Assembly: GCF_030817475.1 (NCBI RefSeq)
Contig: NZ_JAUSZJ010000002.1
Location: 6,834,626 to 6,898,625, forward strand
Direction of reading: 5' to 3'
DNA: 64,000 nt
Source: Streptomyces sp. V2I9
Lineage (GTDB): Bacteria > Actinomycetota > Actinomycetes > Streptomycetales > Streptomycetaceae
This document shows positions 8,792 through 17,047 of this stretch, piece by piece. The notes beneath the pieces are model-generated. The model saw only the letters and a list, made by a program, of their open reading frames with translations, was not told the DNA's origin and searched no databases. Every line of letters begins with the position of its first letter. The stretch's first letter is position 1. The translations under genes were made by a program, and so were the position numbers.

Positions 8792-9415
8792 TCACCCCCG
8801 GCTGACCGGAGTCTCTCGTTCCTTCCTGCTCGCCAGGGCGAGGAAGCGGTCGTCCTCGTCGGTGTAGGACTCCAGCCGCCATCCCGCACCGGCCAGCAGC
8901 TCCCGCAGCCGGGGCTCCGCCCGTAGGTCGTCGTCGGCGATGGTGCGCCCCTGTCGCGCGGCGAGGGCGGCCCGGCCGATCGGGTGGAAGAGGGCGAGCG
9001 TCCCGCCCGGTCGCACGACGCGGGCGAGTTCCGCCACGTCGGCCTCCGGCCGCGCCAGGTGCGAGATCAGCCCGGCTCCGAAGACCGCGTCCAGGACACC
9101 GTCGCGCAGCGGCAGCCGTGCGACGTCGGCACGGACGAGGGCACCGCAGCCGCCCCGACCCGCCCGTACGGCTTCCGCGAGCATGGCCGGAGTGAGGTCG
9201 GCGCCGAGCACCGTGCCCATCGGCCCGACCACCGCCCTCAGGGCGGGCAGCGCGCGCCCCGTACCGCAGCCCGCGTCGAGCACGGTGTCACCGGGGCGCA
9301 GCCCGAGCCGGCGGGCCGCGGAGGCGTAGGCGGGACCGTCGTCGGCGAACCGGCGGTCCCAGCCGGCCGCGCGCGGGGTGAAGAAGTCCAGGACGTGGGT
9401 GTGGTCGTCGGCCAT
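8792..9415 (-). CDS. Class I SAM-dependent methyltransferase
   Basis: 207 residues from the ATG at 9415. The Rossmann methyltransferase motifs appear in order: VLDAGCGTGRALP (SAM-binding motif I, about residue 45), GADLTPAMLAEA (motif II acidic residue), DVARLPLRDGVLDAVFGAGLISHL (motif IV), and ARVVRPGGTLALFHP. This is the Methyltransf_11/UbiE type. The substrate cannot be deduced. The frame extends upstream to 9679, but that part is Arg-rich and unlike homologues. Confidence 0.82.
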   Translation of the reverse strand: MADDHTHVLDFFTPRAAGWDRRFADDGPAYASAARRLGLRPGDTVLDAGCGTGRALPALRAVVGPMGTVLGADLTPAMLAEAVRAGRGGCGALVRADVARLPLRDGVLDAVFGAGLISHLARPEADVAELARVVRPGGTLALFHPIGRAALAARQGRTIADDDLRAEPRLRELLAGAGWRLESYTDEDDRFLALASRKERETPVSRG

Positions 9416-10197
9416 GAGGACATGGTCGCGCAGCCGTCGGGCCGTGTCACCGGCTCCGGCTCCACCGGACGTACGGCCACGTGTCCGGGAATGGCTGAGG
9501 CGCCCGGCCCGTTCGGGTGCGGTCCGTGGTGGCCGGAGCCGGCCCGGGCTCCGGCGCTTGTGCCGCGTCGGGCCGGACGCCGCCCCGGTCGCCGCCGACC
9601 GGGGCACGATGAGCCCTTCGGTGCATAGCAGTCGCACATCGGAGGGTGCGCGATCAGTGGGGATCAGCCCGGATCGCACCTTCCGGTACCGAGTCGGCGA
9701 CCGGTGCCTCCCGCCCCCCCCAGGGAGGGGCGTCCTCCGAGGCTCGCCGCATCATGGTGGTCGTGGCCGCCGGCAGTTCACGCGGCGCCACGGCCGCCAG
9801 GTCCGCTCGGTGCTCCCCGGCGGACCGCCGCACACGGATCATCTCGACGAGGCTCAGATCGACGCAGCGAGGCCCGGTTGGAGACAAGGGCGAAACCGGA
9901 CCTGTCGGAGTGCTGCGCGGAGGCGGAGGGTACGGAGGCTGAGCCGGAAGCGGCGGGGCCGCGGACGGCCCTTCGGCCCGTTGCACGATGTCCGGTGGGT
10001 CACGGGCAGGTCAGCGCCCCGTCCGAGAGTGACCGGCAGATCAGCGGCCAGTCCGAGAGAGACGCGTTCAGGTCAGGATGCGGCAAGGAATGACCGTGGC
10101 GGAGTCGCATCGGTCAAGAACGATCAACCCGCTCGTACGAAGCGGACCGGTTGCCATGCTGTCGACCCGAAGCGATTCCTGAGAAGAGAGGGAACGC
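9416..10197. other. Long intergenic region upstream of the CvnD-like gene
   Basis: About 780 bp without a gene I can support. Two overlapping antisense frames near 9650-9990 are Pro/Arg-rich with no ribosome site or family likeness. The 3' part holds the imperfect 30-bp tandem repeat at 10002-10061 and then the ribosome site of the CvnD-like gene. The other usual conservon members (sensor kinase, DUF742 protein) are not here. Confidence 0.5.
10002..10061. repeat. Imperfect 30-bp tandem repeat, two copies
   Basis: Copy one runs 10002-10031 and copy two 10032-10061, with 25 of 30 bases identical (shared core GTCCGAGAG). It sits about 140-200 bp upstream of the CvnD-like start. It could be a regulator-binding array or a chance duplication. 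Confidence 0.6.
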
Positions 10198-10848
10198 ATG
10201 CCACCCGAGTACACCGACAGAGAGCCGAGCCCCCGCACCGCTCACCGCAGCCCCGGCGACATCGGCAGGACCATGCTCGGGGAGGACATCGCGCTCAATT
10301 TGAAGATCGTCGTGGCCGGCGGCGTCGGGGTGGGCAAGACGACCTTGGTCGGCTCGGTGAGCGAGATCCGCCCGCTGCGATCGGAAGAGGCGGCGAACGG
10401 GAGCGGGGAGAGCGGCGCCGCCGGAGCGAAGCGGGGGGCCACGACGACCGTAGCGATGGATTTCGGCCGCATCACCGTCCATTCGGGTCTCTCGCTGTAC
10501 CTGTTCGGCATGCCGGGCCAGGACCGCTTCCGGTTCCTGTGGGACGAGCTGTGCGCGGAAGCCCTGGCGGCGATCGTGCTCGCCGACCCCCGGCGGCTGG
10601 AGGACTGCTTCGCCGCCGTCGACCACTTCGAGCGCGCACGGATTCCGTTCGTGGTCGCCGTCAACCGCTTCCCCGGAGCTCCCGGTCGTACGGAGCACGA
10701 CGTCGCGCGGGCGCTCGATCTCGACCGGGGCACACCGATCGTGCTGTGCGACGCACGGGATCGAGCTTCCGGAAAAGAGGTCCTGATCCGTACGGTCGAG
10801 TACGCCGGTCGTGTGCATACCGCCCGGCTGCTCGCTTCCGTCGGCTGA
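10198..10848 (+). CDS. CvnD-type small GTP-binding protein (orphan conservon member)
   Basis: 216 residues. A P-loop GGVGVGKTTLVGSVSEI (residues about 41-57) is followed by the TTVAMDFGRI switch, GMPGQDRFRFLWDEL (G3) and VVAVNRFPGA (altered G4). This matches the DUF/ATP_bind_1-like CvnD GTPases of Streptomyces conservons, which work at the membrane with a sensor kinase, a roadblock protein and a DUF742 protein. Those partners are absent next to it; a roadblock gene lies about 600 bp further on. GAGAGGG precedes the start, and a second ATG at residue 25 is possible. An N-terminal extension of 35 residues before the P-loop is somewhat long. Confidence 0.85.
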   Translation: MPPEYTDREPSPRTAHRSPGDIGRTMLGEDIALNLKIVVAGGVGVGKTTLVGSVSEIRPLRSEEAANGSGESGAAGAKRGATTTVAMDFGRITVHSGLSLYLFGMPGQDRFRFLWDELCAEALAAIVLADPRRLEDCFAAVDHFERARIPFVVAVNRFPGAPGRTEHDVARALDLDRGTPIVLCDARDRASGKEVLIRTVEYAGRVHTARLLASVG

Positions 10849-10869
10849 CGCCCCGGCGTGGGCCGCCCG

Positions 10870-11298
10870 TCAGTCGGCCATGTCGGCCATGGCGATCACC
10901 TTGTCGATCCGCACCCGCACGACCAGTTCGCCCGGCACGCCGTTGCGTCGCCCGAACTCCTCGGCGGCGTCCGCCGCCACGTACCGGCGAGCGATGAGCG
11001 TGGCCCACCGCAGGAGTTCGCCGGGGTCCTCGCTCAGCTCGGCACGGCCGTTCACCACTGCAAACGCGTACGGTGGTCGATCGTCGTCCACGCACAGGGC
11101 GACGCGGCCGTCGCGTGCGAGATTGCGCCCCTTCACGCTCTCCTTGCCGGTGTTGAAGACCACCGAGTCGCCGTCGAGAAGGAACCAGACGGGGGCGACG
11201 TGCGGACTGCCGTCGGCCCGCACCGTCGAAACCTTCGCCGTGCGCGTTCCCTCCGAGAGGAAGGCCCGCCACGTGTCTTCGGTCATGTGATGTGCCAT
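10870..11298 (-). CDS. PPOX-class (F420/FMN split-barrel) oxidoreductase-like protein
   Basis: 142 residues from the ATG at 11298, with AGGA upstream. The sequence AKVSTVRADGSPHVAPVWFLLDGDSVVFNTG is the classic split-barrel flavin/F420 reductase N-terminus. LCVDDDRPPYAFAVVNGRAEL and the region up to WATLIARRY continue the barrel. Family members reduce substrates with F420H2 or bind FMN; the substrate here is unknown. It is convergent with the GTPase gene. Confidence 0.85.
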   Translation of the reverse strand: MAHHMTEDTWRAFLSEGTRTAKVSTVRADGSPHVAPVWFLLDGDSVVFNTGKESVKGRNLARDGRVALCVDDDRPPYAFAVVNGRAELSEDPGELLRWATLIARRYVAADAAEEFGRRNGVPGELVVRVRIDKVIAMADMAD

Positions 11299-11440
11299 GG
11301 GCACCATCCTGGGCCCGATCCGCGTATGGCGCGAAGCGGCACCCCGCGGCGCGAGGGACGCTTGCCCCGGAGGGGCGGTTGCGCGAGGCTTGCGAGCGTA
11401 ACGGGGGCACGGGGAACGAAGGCACGGGGAGGACGAGCAC

Positions 11441-11854
11441 ATGCCGCTTGACCGGGGACTTGACTGGCTTCTCGACGATCTCACCAAAAGGGTGCAGTTC
11501 ATACAGCACGCCTTGGTGCTCTCGAACGACGGGCTGGTCACCGGGGCCAGCACCGGGCTCGCCCGCGAGGACGCGGAACACCTGGCGGCGGTCGCCTCGG
11601 GCCTCCAGAGCCTGGCGCGTGGGTCGGGGCGTCACTTCCGGGCGGGCCGGGCCCGCCAGACGATGGTGGAGTTCGACGAAGCGCTGCTTTTCGTGACGGC
11701 CGCCGGGGACGGCAGTTGCCTGTGCGTGCTGACCGGCGCCGAAGCCGACATCGGCCAGGTCGCCTACGAGATGACCCTCCTCGTCAACCGGGTCGGAGAA
11801 CACCTCGGAGTCTCCGTCCGCCAAGGCGCTCTCGACGACATCGGGCCCATCTGA
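11441..11854 (+). CDS. Roadblock/LC7-domain protein (CvnB-like)
   Basis: 137 residues, the usual length for CvnB. It starts LDWLLDDLTKRVQFIQHALVLSNDGLVTGAS and continues with the roadblock helix-strand pattern through LCVLTGAEADIGQVAYEMTLLVNRVGEHL. GGGGAGGA sits 7 nt before the start. Roadblock proteins in conservons regulate the partner CvnD GTPase. The nearby CvnD-like gene is separated by a PPOX gene on the other strand, so a functional link is only inferred. Confidence 0.85.
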   Translation: MPLDRGLDWLLDDLTKRVQFIQHALVLSNDGLVTGASTGLAREDAEHLAAVASGLQSLARGSGRHFRAGRARQTMVEFDEALLFVTAAGDGSCLCVLTGAEADIGQVAYEMTLLVNRVGEHLGVSVRQGALDDIGPI

Positions 11855-11881
11855 CCTGCACTTTCCTTCGTCCCTGCGGAG

Positions 11882-11890
11882 TTATCCACA
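11882..11890 (+). promoter_or_regulatory. Single perfect DnaA-box-like 9-mer
   Basis: TTATCCACA, the classical DnaA-box consensus, stands alone in the short intergenic region before the DUF6397-like gene. No cluster of boxes and no dnaA/dnaN context is present, so this is not an origin. Confidence 0.3.
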
Positions 11891-11914
11891 GGGCTGACGG
11901 ATGGTGGCCCCTTT

Positions 11915-11942
11915 CGACTACCGTCATTACGGAGCGTAGTCG
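11915..11942. repeat. Inverted repeat before the DUF6397-like gene
   Basis: CGACTAC at 11915-11921 is matched by GTAGTCG at 11936-11942, with an inner CGT/ACG pairing. It ends about 10 nt before the GGGGGAGAAGG ribosome site, so it could be an operator or a 5'-leader hairpin. Confidence 0.45.
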
Positions 11943-11963
11943 AGATGGCGGGGGAGAAGGCTC

Positions 11964-13145
11964 ATGACGGTCAGCGAAGTGATGCGGGCGGGCATCGGGG
12001 ACCAGGAGGCGCGAACCGGCCGTGGCGGGGTGGGGGCCGAGGGCCCCGCCGGTGCGGAGGATGCGGGTGGTCGGGCCCTGGCCGTCACCCGCACGGCTAC
12101 GGTCGCGGCCGGGCGAGCCATCCGTGAACTCGGCCTCCGGCGGGCGGAGTTCGAGATCGCGGTGCACCTCGGACTGATCGCCGTCGTCACCGTGTCGGAC
12201 GGTGGGCGGCCGCGCGTGCACGAGGAGGAGATCGCGCGTCTACGGGGACTTCCGGGCTTCCCCGGCAGCTTGGCGGAGAGGGTCCGTACCGTCGGCACGG
12301 CGGAAGGTGCGGCCCTGCTGGGTATTGCCCCGGCACGGTTCACCCGGCTGGCCCGTGCGGGCTGCGTGTCACCGGTGACGTTCTATCTGAATCGGTATCG
12401 CGCGGTGGTGTGGCTCTATCTGGCGGACGAACTCGTCGCGTTCGCGGCGCGGGAGCCCGAGCTGCTCGGCGGGAGGGCCCCTGTGGGGATGCGCACCATG
12501 CTGGAGTCCGGCGCCGACTGGCGGGCGCGCAACTGGCGTTCGCAGCGGATCGATCGGCTGACGAAACGCCTGCGGGACCCCTGGGTGCGGGCGGCGGTCC
12601 AGGCTTCCGCGCTGGACCCGGTGCAGTTGGCGGAGGTGGTGGACGATCCCTACGAACGCGCCCACCTCGCACGGGTCCGTCCCGAGCCGGTCTTCGGGCG
12701 TCCGGTCTCGGTGCCGGCGAGGGTCGCCATGGCGGAGCTGATGCTGGCCGACGACCCCGACGAAATCCTCTGGCGGCGGGTCAACCTGACGCTCGAGCTG
12801 GACCGGGCACGCGAGGAACGGCCGGCCCCGACGCCGGGGGGCGGTGCAGGGTTCCGTACGGCCCCGGCTGCCGGTGCCGGGGCAGGTCCCGGCACCGGGA
12901 GGTGCGGCGGGGCTGGGGAGGAGGCACCGGCAAGGACCGGGACGGAGGCAGGGGCGAACGGCGCGGTGGTGACAGTTGCCGGGACCCGGGCCAGGGGCGT
13001 GTTCGGGCAAGCGGGCCCGGTCTCCGTCGCCGACTCGTCTCCGGCGCTCGTCCGTGCGGAAGCGTCCCTCTCCGCTGCACCCGGCGCCCCGAGAGGGAAG
13101 GGCCTCCTCGTCAGGCTGGGGTGGCGTGGCCGGGGCGCCGGATAA
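11964..13145 (+). CDS. Probable DUF6397-family protein with helix-turn-helix-like segment
   Basis: 393 residues. The ATG follows GGGGGAGAAGG. Residues about 45-230 resemble a conserved Streptomyces family that I recall as DUF6397. The signature parts are GRAIRELGLRRAEFEIAVHLG, VGTAEGAALLGIAPARFTRLARAG (looks like a HTH) and TFYLNRYRAVVWLYLADEL. The last 130 residues are Gly/Ala/Pro-rich and probably disordered, then end in a basic stretch (RLGWRGRGAG). Its role is unknown; DNA binding is a guess from the HTH-like pattern. Confidence 0.75.
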   Translation: MTVSEVMRAGIGDQEARTGRGGVGAEGPAGAEDAGGRALAVTRTATVAAGRAIRELGLRRAEFEIAVHLGLIAVVTVSDGGRPRVHEEEIARLRGLPGFPGSLAERVRTVGTAEGAALLGIAPARFTRLARAGCVSPVTFYLNRYRAVVWLYLADELVAFAAREPELLGGRAPVGMRTMLESGADWRARNWRSQRIDRLTKRLRDPWVRAAVQASALDPVQLAEVVDDPYERAHLARVRPEPVFGRPVSVPARVAMAELMLADDPDEILWRRVNLTLELDRAREERPAPTPGGGAGFRTAPAAGAGAGPGTGRCGGAGEEAPARTGTEAGANGAVVTVAGTRARGVFGQAGPVSVADSSPALVRAEASLSAAPGAPRGKGLLVRLGWRGRGAG

Positions 13146-13184
13146 CTTTTCGCGCTGATCGACCGCCTGGGCCATCCTGTCCGC

Positions 13185-13673
13185 ATGTTGATCAGGGAAG
13201 CCACAGCGAAGGACTGGCCCGCCATCTGGCCCTTCTTCCATGCGATCGTCTCCGCGGGCGAGACGCTCACCTATCCGCTCGATCTCGGACGGGAGGAGGC
13301 CGAGGGGTGGTGGTTCGTCCCCGCCCCGAGCCGCGTGGTCGTCGCTGTCGACGAAGCGGGGACGGTGCTCGGCACGGCGAAGATGAACCGCAACCACATG
13401 GGCAACGGATCCCACATCGCCAGCGCCACCTATCTGGTCGACCCCGCCCACTCCGGCCGGGGGGTGGGGCGTGCACTCTGCGCGTACTCCATCGACTGGG
13501 CTCGCGCCGAAGGTTATCGGGCCATGCAGTTCAACGCGGTGATCGAGACCAACACCTATGCGGTCAAGCTGTACCGGTCGCTCGGATTCGACGTGATCGG
13601 AACCCTCCCGGAGGGCTTCCGCCACCCGACCCAGGGCTATGTGGGGCTGCACATCATGCACAAGGCCCTATGA
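13185..13673 (+). CDS. GNAT-family N-acetyltransferase
   Basis: 162 residues, the typical length. It shows the N-terminal IREATAKDWPAIWPFF, the acetyl-CoA pyrophosphate loop VDPAHSGRGVGRALCAYSIDWA (motif A, RxGxGxG/A type), and the C-terminal LYRSLGFDVIGTLPEGFRHP. The closest annotation would be a phosphinothricin- or protein-acetyltransferase-like enzyme. The acceptor is unknown. Confidence 0.88.
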   Translation: MLIREATAKDWPAIWPFFHAIVSAGETLTYPLDLGREEAEGWWFVPAPSRVVVAVDEAGTVLGTAKMNRNHMGNGSHIASATYLVDPAHSGRGVGRALCAYSIDWARAEGYRAMQFNAVIETNTYAVKLYRSLGFDVIGTLPEGFRHPTQGYVGLHIMHKAL

Positions 13674-13930
13674 CGGCGAGTCCGACGGCCGCCTTCCGCG
13701 GTGACTTCCGCGCGGGGGCGGCGGAAGACGCCCGCATGCTCCCCACTCCTTTCGGCCACGGCAGGAGAGCGGCACACCGGGGGAGCCGCCCGCATTGCGG
13801 AAGTAGCGGTGCTATGACCTGAGTTGGAGTGCCGGGACGTGTGTGGGCCGGGTGCGTCGCAGCGGGACGATGGCAGTACTGTGCGCCCCACCGCCATCGG
13901 GGCGATGAGACGTATCTGGAGGAAGAATCC

Positions 13931-14554
13931 ATGACCATACCCAGGAGATCGTGGCGGGGTGCGGGAGCGTTCGTGGCCGCTGCGGTCGTCGGCCTGACCG
14001 GAGGCGTCCTCTCCGCCGGTCCGGCCGCGGCTCACACCCCCACCTGGGCCGTGACCTGTTCCGAGGTGACTGTCGACCTCACCGACTACACGGACGGCGT
14101 CCCCAACACCGTGACCGTCACGGTCGACGGGAAGGACCTGCTTCCCACCGAGACGTTCGGCCGTGAGTTCCACAAGAAGCTGACGCTGCCCGAACATGAC
14201 AAGCCGGTGACCGTCCGACTGGTCGTCACGGACGCCGGCGGCGGCGCGCACTCCGTCGACAAGACGGAGACGGCACCGGTCTGCGAGGAGCCCACCCCCG
14301 CGCCGCCCCAGCCGACCCCGAGCGAGCCGACCCCGTCGGAGTCCGCCGGGACGCCCGAGCCGAGCGCCACGCCCAGTGAGCAGCCTTCGGAGTCCGCGCC
14401 CGCCGTGCCCGCGCCGAGCCCGAGCTCGCCTGACCTGGCGGAGACCGGCTCGTCCTCGTCGACGCCGGTCATCGGTGGCGCCGCCGTCGCGGTGCTGCTG
14501 GCGGGTGGCGGCATCCTGTGGGCCGTCCGCAAGCGCCGCAGCCCCCAGAACTGA
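13931..14554 (+). CDS. Cell-wall-anchored surface protein with LAETG sortase signal
   Basis: 207 residues. A signal peptide with the RRSWRGAGAFVAAAVVGL core ends near AAAH. A beta-rich domain of about 90 residues follows (TPTWAVTCSEVTVDLTDYTDG...). Then comes a Pro/Ser/Glu/Thr-rich stalk of about 50 residues, and a sorting signal LAETG plus a hydrophobic helix and KRRSPQN tail. LAXTG motifs are used by class E sortases of Streptomyces. No sortase gene lies in the window. GGAGGAAG lies 6 nt before the start. The function of the outer domain is unknown. Confidence 0.85.
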   Translation: MTIPRRSWRGAGAFVAAAVVGLTGGVLSAGPAAAHTPTWAVTCSEVTVDLTDYTDGVPNTVTVTVDGKDLLPTETFGREFHKKLTLPEHDKPVTVRLVVTDAGGGAHSVDKTETAPVCEEPTPAPPQPTPSEPTPSESAGTPEPSATPSEQPSESAPAVPAPSPSSPDLAETGSSSSTPVIGGAAVAVLLAGGGILWAVRKRRSPQN

Positions 14555-14576
14555 CGCGTCGGTTCAGCTGAGCCGA

Positions 14577-14611
14577 GGGTGGGGGCCGGCGCGCCGCGCC
14601 GGCCCCCACCC
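14577..14611. terminator. Strong bidirectional terminator hairpin
   Basis: A perfect 17-bp inverted repeat (arms 14577-14593 and 14595-14611, GC-rich) with a single central base lies between the convergent surface-protein and phosphatase genes. Confidence 0.8.
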
Positions 14612-14641
14612 CCTTAGCGCCTCACCGTCCGTGGAGGCTCG

Positions 14642-16774
14642 TCACCGCTCCGCAGCCGGGGGCGGCGGTGAGGTGGCCGGCGGAGGAGGGGGGCCGATCT
14701 CGCACCAGACGGCCTTTCCCTCGCCGCGAGGTTCGATCCCCCAACGGGTGGCGACCGCGTCCAGCAGGAGCAGTCCCCGGCCGGACGTGGACGTCTCGCC
14801 CGGCGTACGCCGTCGCGGCCAGGCGCTGGACCGGTCCTGGACCGACAGCCGGATCCGGCGCACCGGTTCGGGCAGCACTTCCAGCGTGAGAACGGCTCCG
14901 CCCTCGGTGTGCAGGAGCACGTTGACCAGCAACTCGCCCGTGACCAACTCCGCGTCGTCGGCGAACTCGGCCATGTCCCAGTCGGCGAGGGCCTGGCGCA
15001 CGATCGCGCGGGCCTCCGAGAGCCCTTCCGGGTCCGCCTGGTGGATGTACTGGTGGATCCGGGGCGCATGCGACGTCCCCACGTCCGGGCTCCGGCGCAG
15101 GACCAGCAGTGCTACGTCGTCACCGGAGCCCCACCGCTCCCACAGCCGTTCCGACAGGTGGTCGGCCAGCGCCTCGGCTCCGGCGGGCCCGGCGCTCACC
15201 TCGTGGCGCAACGCGTCGATCCCGGTGTCGAGATCGGCACCGGGCTCCTCCACCAGCCCGTCCGTGTACAGGACGAAGGTCTCGCCGGGCACCAGATCGA
15301 GCCGCGTCTCCGGATACTCCTCGTCCAGGAGGTCCGTGGAGGTGCCGAGTGGCAGCCCGCCCCGCACCTGCGGGCTTCCGACCCGTCCGTCCACGTGCCG
15401 GATCAGCGGTCCGAAGTGCCCGGCCCGCACCACCCGCACCGCCCCGGACGCCAGGTCGACCTGGGCGTACGTACAGGTGGCGAAGCGCTCGGTGTCCAGT
15501 TCGGAGAGAAAGCGGGAGGCGCGGGCGAGCACGCTGGCCGGCGGGTGCCCCTCGGAGGCGTACGCGCGCAGGGCGATACGCAACTGGCCCATGATCGCGG
15601 CCGCGTGGGTGTCGTGCCCCTGGACGTCCCCCACGACCAGCCCGTACCGGTTCTTGGGCAGGGTGATCACGTCGTACCAGTCGCCGCCGACCTGCCGTCC
15701 GCTCCACGCGGCGTGGTACCGGACCGCGATCTCGCCTCCCTCGACCTCCTGTATCCGGGACGGGAGCATCGCGGACTGGAGCTGGGTGGCGAACTCCCGC
15801 TCCTCGTCGAAGAGCATCGCCCGTTGCAGGGACTGCGCCACGATGGCGGCGAGGCCCAGGCACAGAATACGTTCGTCCGCGTTGAAGACCGTGCGCTCGC
15901 GGTAGAAGAGGGCCAGGCCGCCGAGCGACCGCGCCTGGGCCACCAGCGGGAGGTAGGCCGCCGCCCGGAATCCGAGCTTCCCCAGGTGCGGCTCCAGCTC
16001 CGGGTAGCGGCGGGCCAGTGCGGACAGCGAGGTGATGAACCGCGGGCGGCCGCTGCGGATGGTGTCCGTGAGCGGAAGGTCACGGTCGAGGCCGCCCGAG
16101 CCGAGACCGTCGAGCACCTCCAGCGACTCTCCGCTCAGTGCGACGATGTTGAGCGTGGAGTTCTCCACGAGCCCCAGGGCGAGACCGTCCGCGCCGAGCC
16201 GGGCCAAACCGCCGGGTCCGGTGAGGGCGGCCGTCACGTCGTCCACGGTCACCGCGCGGGACATCGCGCTCGTTGTACGTTCAACGATGTTGGTCTGGCG
16301 TTGCCGGCGTTTTTCCAGGTTGAGGACGAAGGCCGAATGGGTGGCCTCCGCCGTCGCGTCCCGGACGATGCCCACGATCCGGTGGGCCTTTCCGTCCTTC
16401 GACCGCAGAATGCGGGCCTGCACATGGGTCCACTGCGTGGTCCCGTCGTCGAGCGGCACGGGGAAGTGGACGCTGTAGGAATTGCTGCCACCGGTGATGG
16501 CCTCGTCGACCGTGACGTCGAGCCTGGCCCGCTCCGCCGGTTCCAGGTGCTCCAACAGGGTGCCCGGCCGGGAGTCGAACGTCGCCGGATCCACGCCGAA
16601 CACCATGAGCCCGGCCTCGTCGACGTCCAGGGTTCCGGTGTCCAGATCCCAGTCGAAACTGCCGGTCCGGTTCATGGCGAGGCGCTCCGTCGGCCGGATC
16701 TCACCGTTGTTGTTCCGGTCGATCGGGCGGAGCGGAGAGGTATCGGCGTCCTGCGGCCGTTCGTCGTCGGTCAT
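14642..16774 (-). CDS. PAS-GAF-SpoIIE phosphatase-HATPase regulatory protein
   Basis: 710 residues from the ATG at 16774, with GGAG upstream. Order of parts: PAS (about 30-130, FDWDLDTGTLDVDEAGLMVFG), GAF (about 150-320), a PP2C/SpoIIE phosphatase (about 345-560, with GGDWYDVITLP, VGDVQGHDTHAA, YTDGLVE and GDDVALLVL), and a C-terminal HATPase_c anti-sigma-kinase-like domain (about 590-700, ELVTGELLVNVLLHT, SGRGLLLLD). Proteins of this type combine anti-anti-sigma phosphatase and anti-sigma kinase activities in partner-switching pathways. The signal sensed is unknown. The upstream frame extension to 17413 is not coding. Confidence 0.9.
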   Translation of the reverse strand: MTDDERPQDADTSPLRPIDRNNNGEIRPTERLAMNRTGSFDWDLDTGTLDVDEAGLMVFGVDPATFDSRPGTLLEHLEPAERARLDVTVDEAITGGSNSYSVHFPVPLDDGTTQWTHVQARILRSKDGKAHRIVGIVRDATAEATHSAFVLNLEKRRQRQTNIVERTTSAMSRAVTVDDVTAALTGPGGLARLGADGLALGLVENSTLNIVALSGESLEVLDGLGSGGLDRDLPLTDTIRSGRPRFITSLSALARRYPELEPHLGKLGFRAAAYLPLVAQARSLGGLALFYRERTVFNADERILCLGLAAIVAQSLQRAMLFDEEREFATQLQSAMLPSRIQEVEGGEIAVRYHAAWSGRQVGGDWYDVITLPKNRYGLVVGDVQGHDTHAAAIMGQLRIALRAYASEGHPPASVLARASRFLSELDTERFATCTYAQVDLASGAVRVVRAGHFGPLIRHVDGRVGSPQVRGGLPLGTSTDLLDEEYPETRLDLVPGETFVLYTDGLVEEPGADLDTGIDALRHEVSAGPAGAEALADHLSERLWERWGSGDDVALLVLRRSPDVGTSHAPRIHQYIHQADPEGLSEARAIVRQALADWDMAEFADDAELVTGELLVNVLLHTEGGAVLTLEVLPEPVRRIRLSVQDRSSAWPRRRTPGETSTSGRGLLLLDAVATRWGIEPRGEGKAVWCEIGPPPPPATSPPPPAAER

Positions 16775-17047
16775 TCCTGCTCCGGAGGTCGTCCGGTCGG
16801 GCCGTGCGTCGGTGCACCCCGTCGGCCTCAATTGTCGAGCCGCGGCCATCGGAGTGCCACAGGGCTCACCCCGCGGATACGCAATCCGCTCACCCCGCCC
16901 CGCGATCCGTACGCCCGTGCCCCGCCCGCCCCGCGCTTTCGGCCGGATCCGGGGGGTGCGGAAGGGTGGACGGGGACCGTCCGCGATCATGGCAGGTGTC
17001 CCGCATGCCCCTGAGCATGTCCACGAGCCAGTGAGCGGAGCGCACGC

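Noticed and set aside
9654..9986. Possible minus-strand gene in the gap before the CvnD-like gene
   Set aside because: No ribosome site, Pro-rich composition, and no resemblance to conservon partners.
11882..11890. Replication origin suggested by a perfect DnaA box
   Set aside because: Only one box, and none of the usual neighbours (dnaA, dnaN, rpmH) are present.
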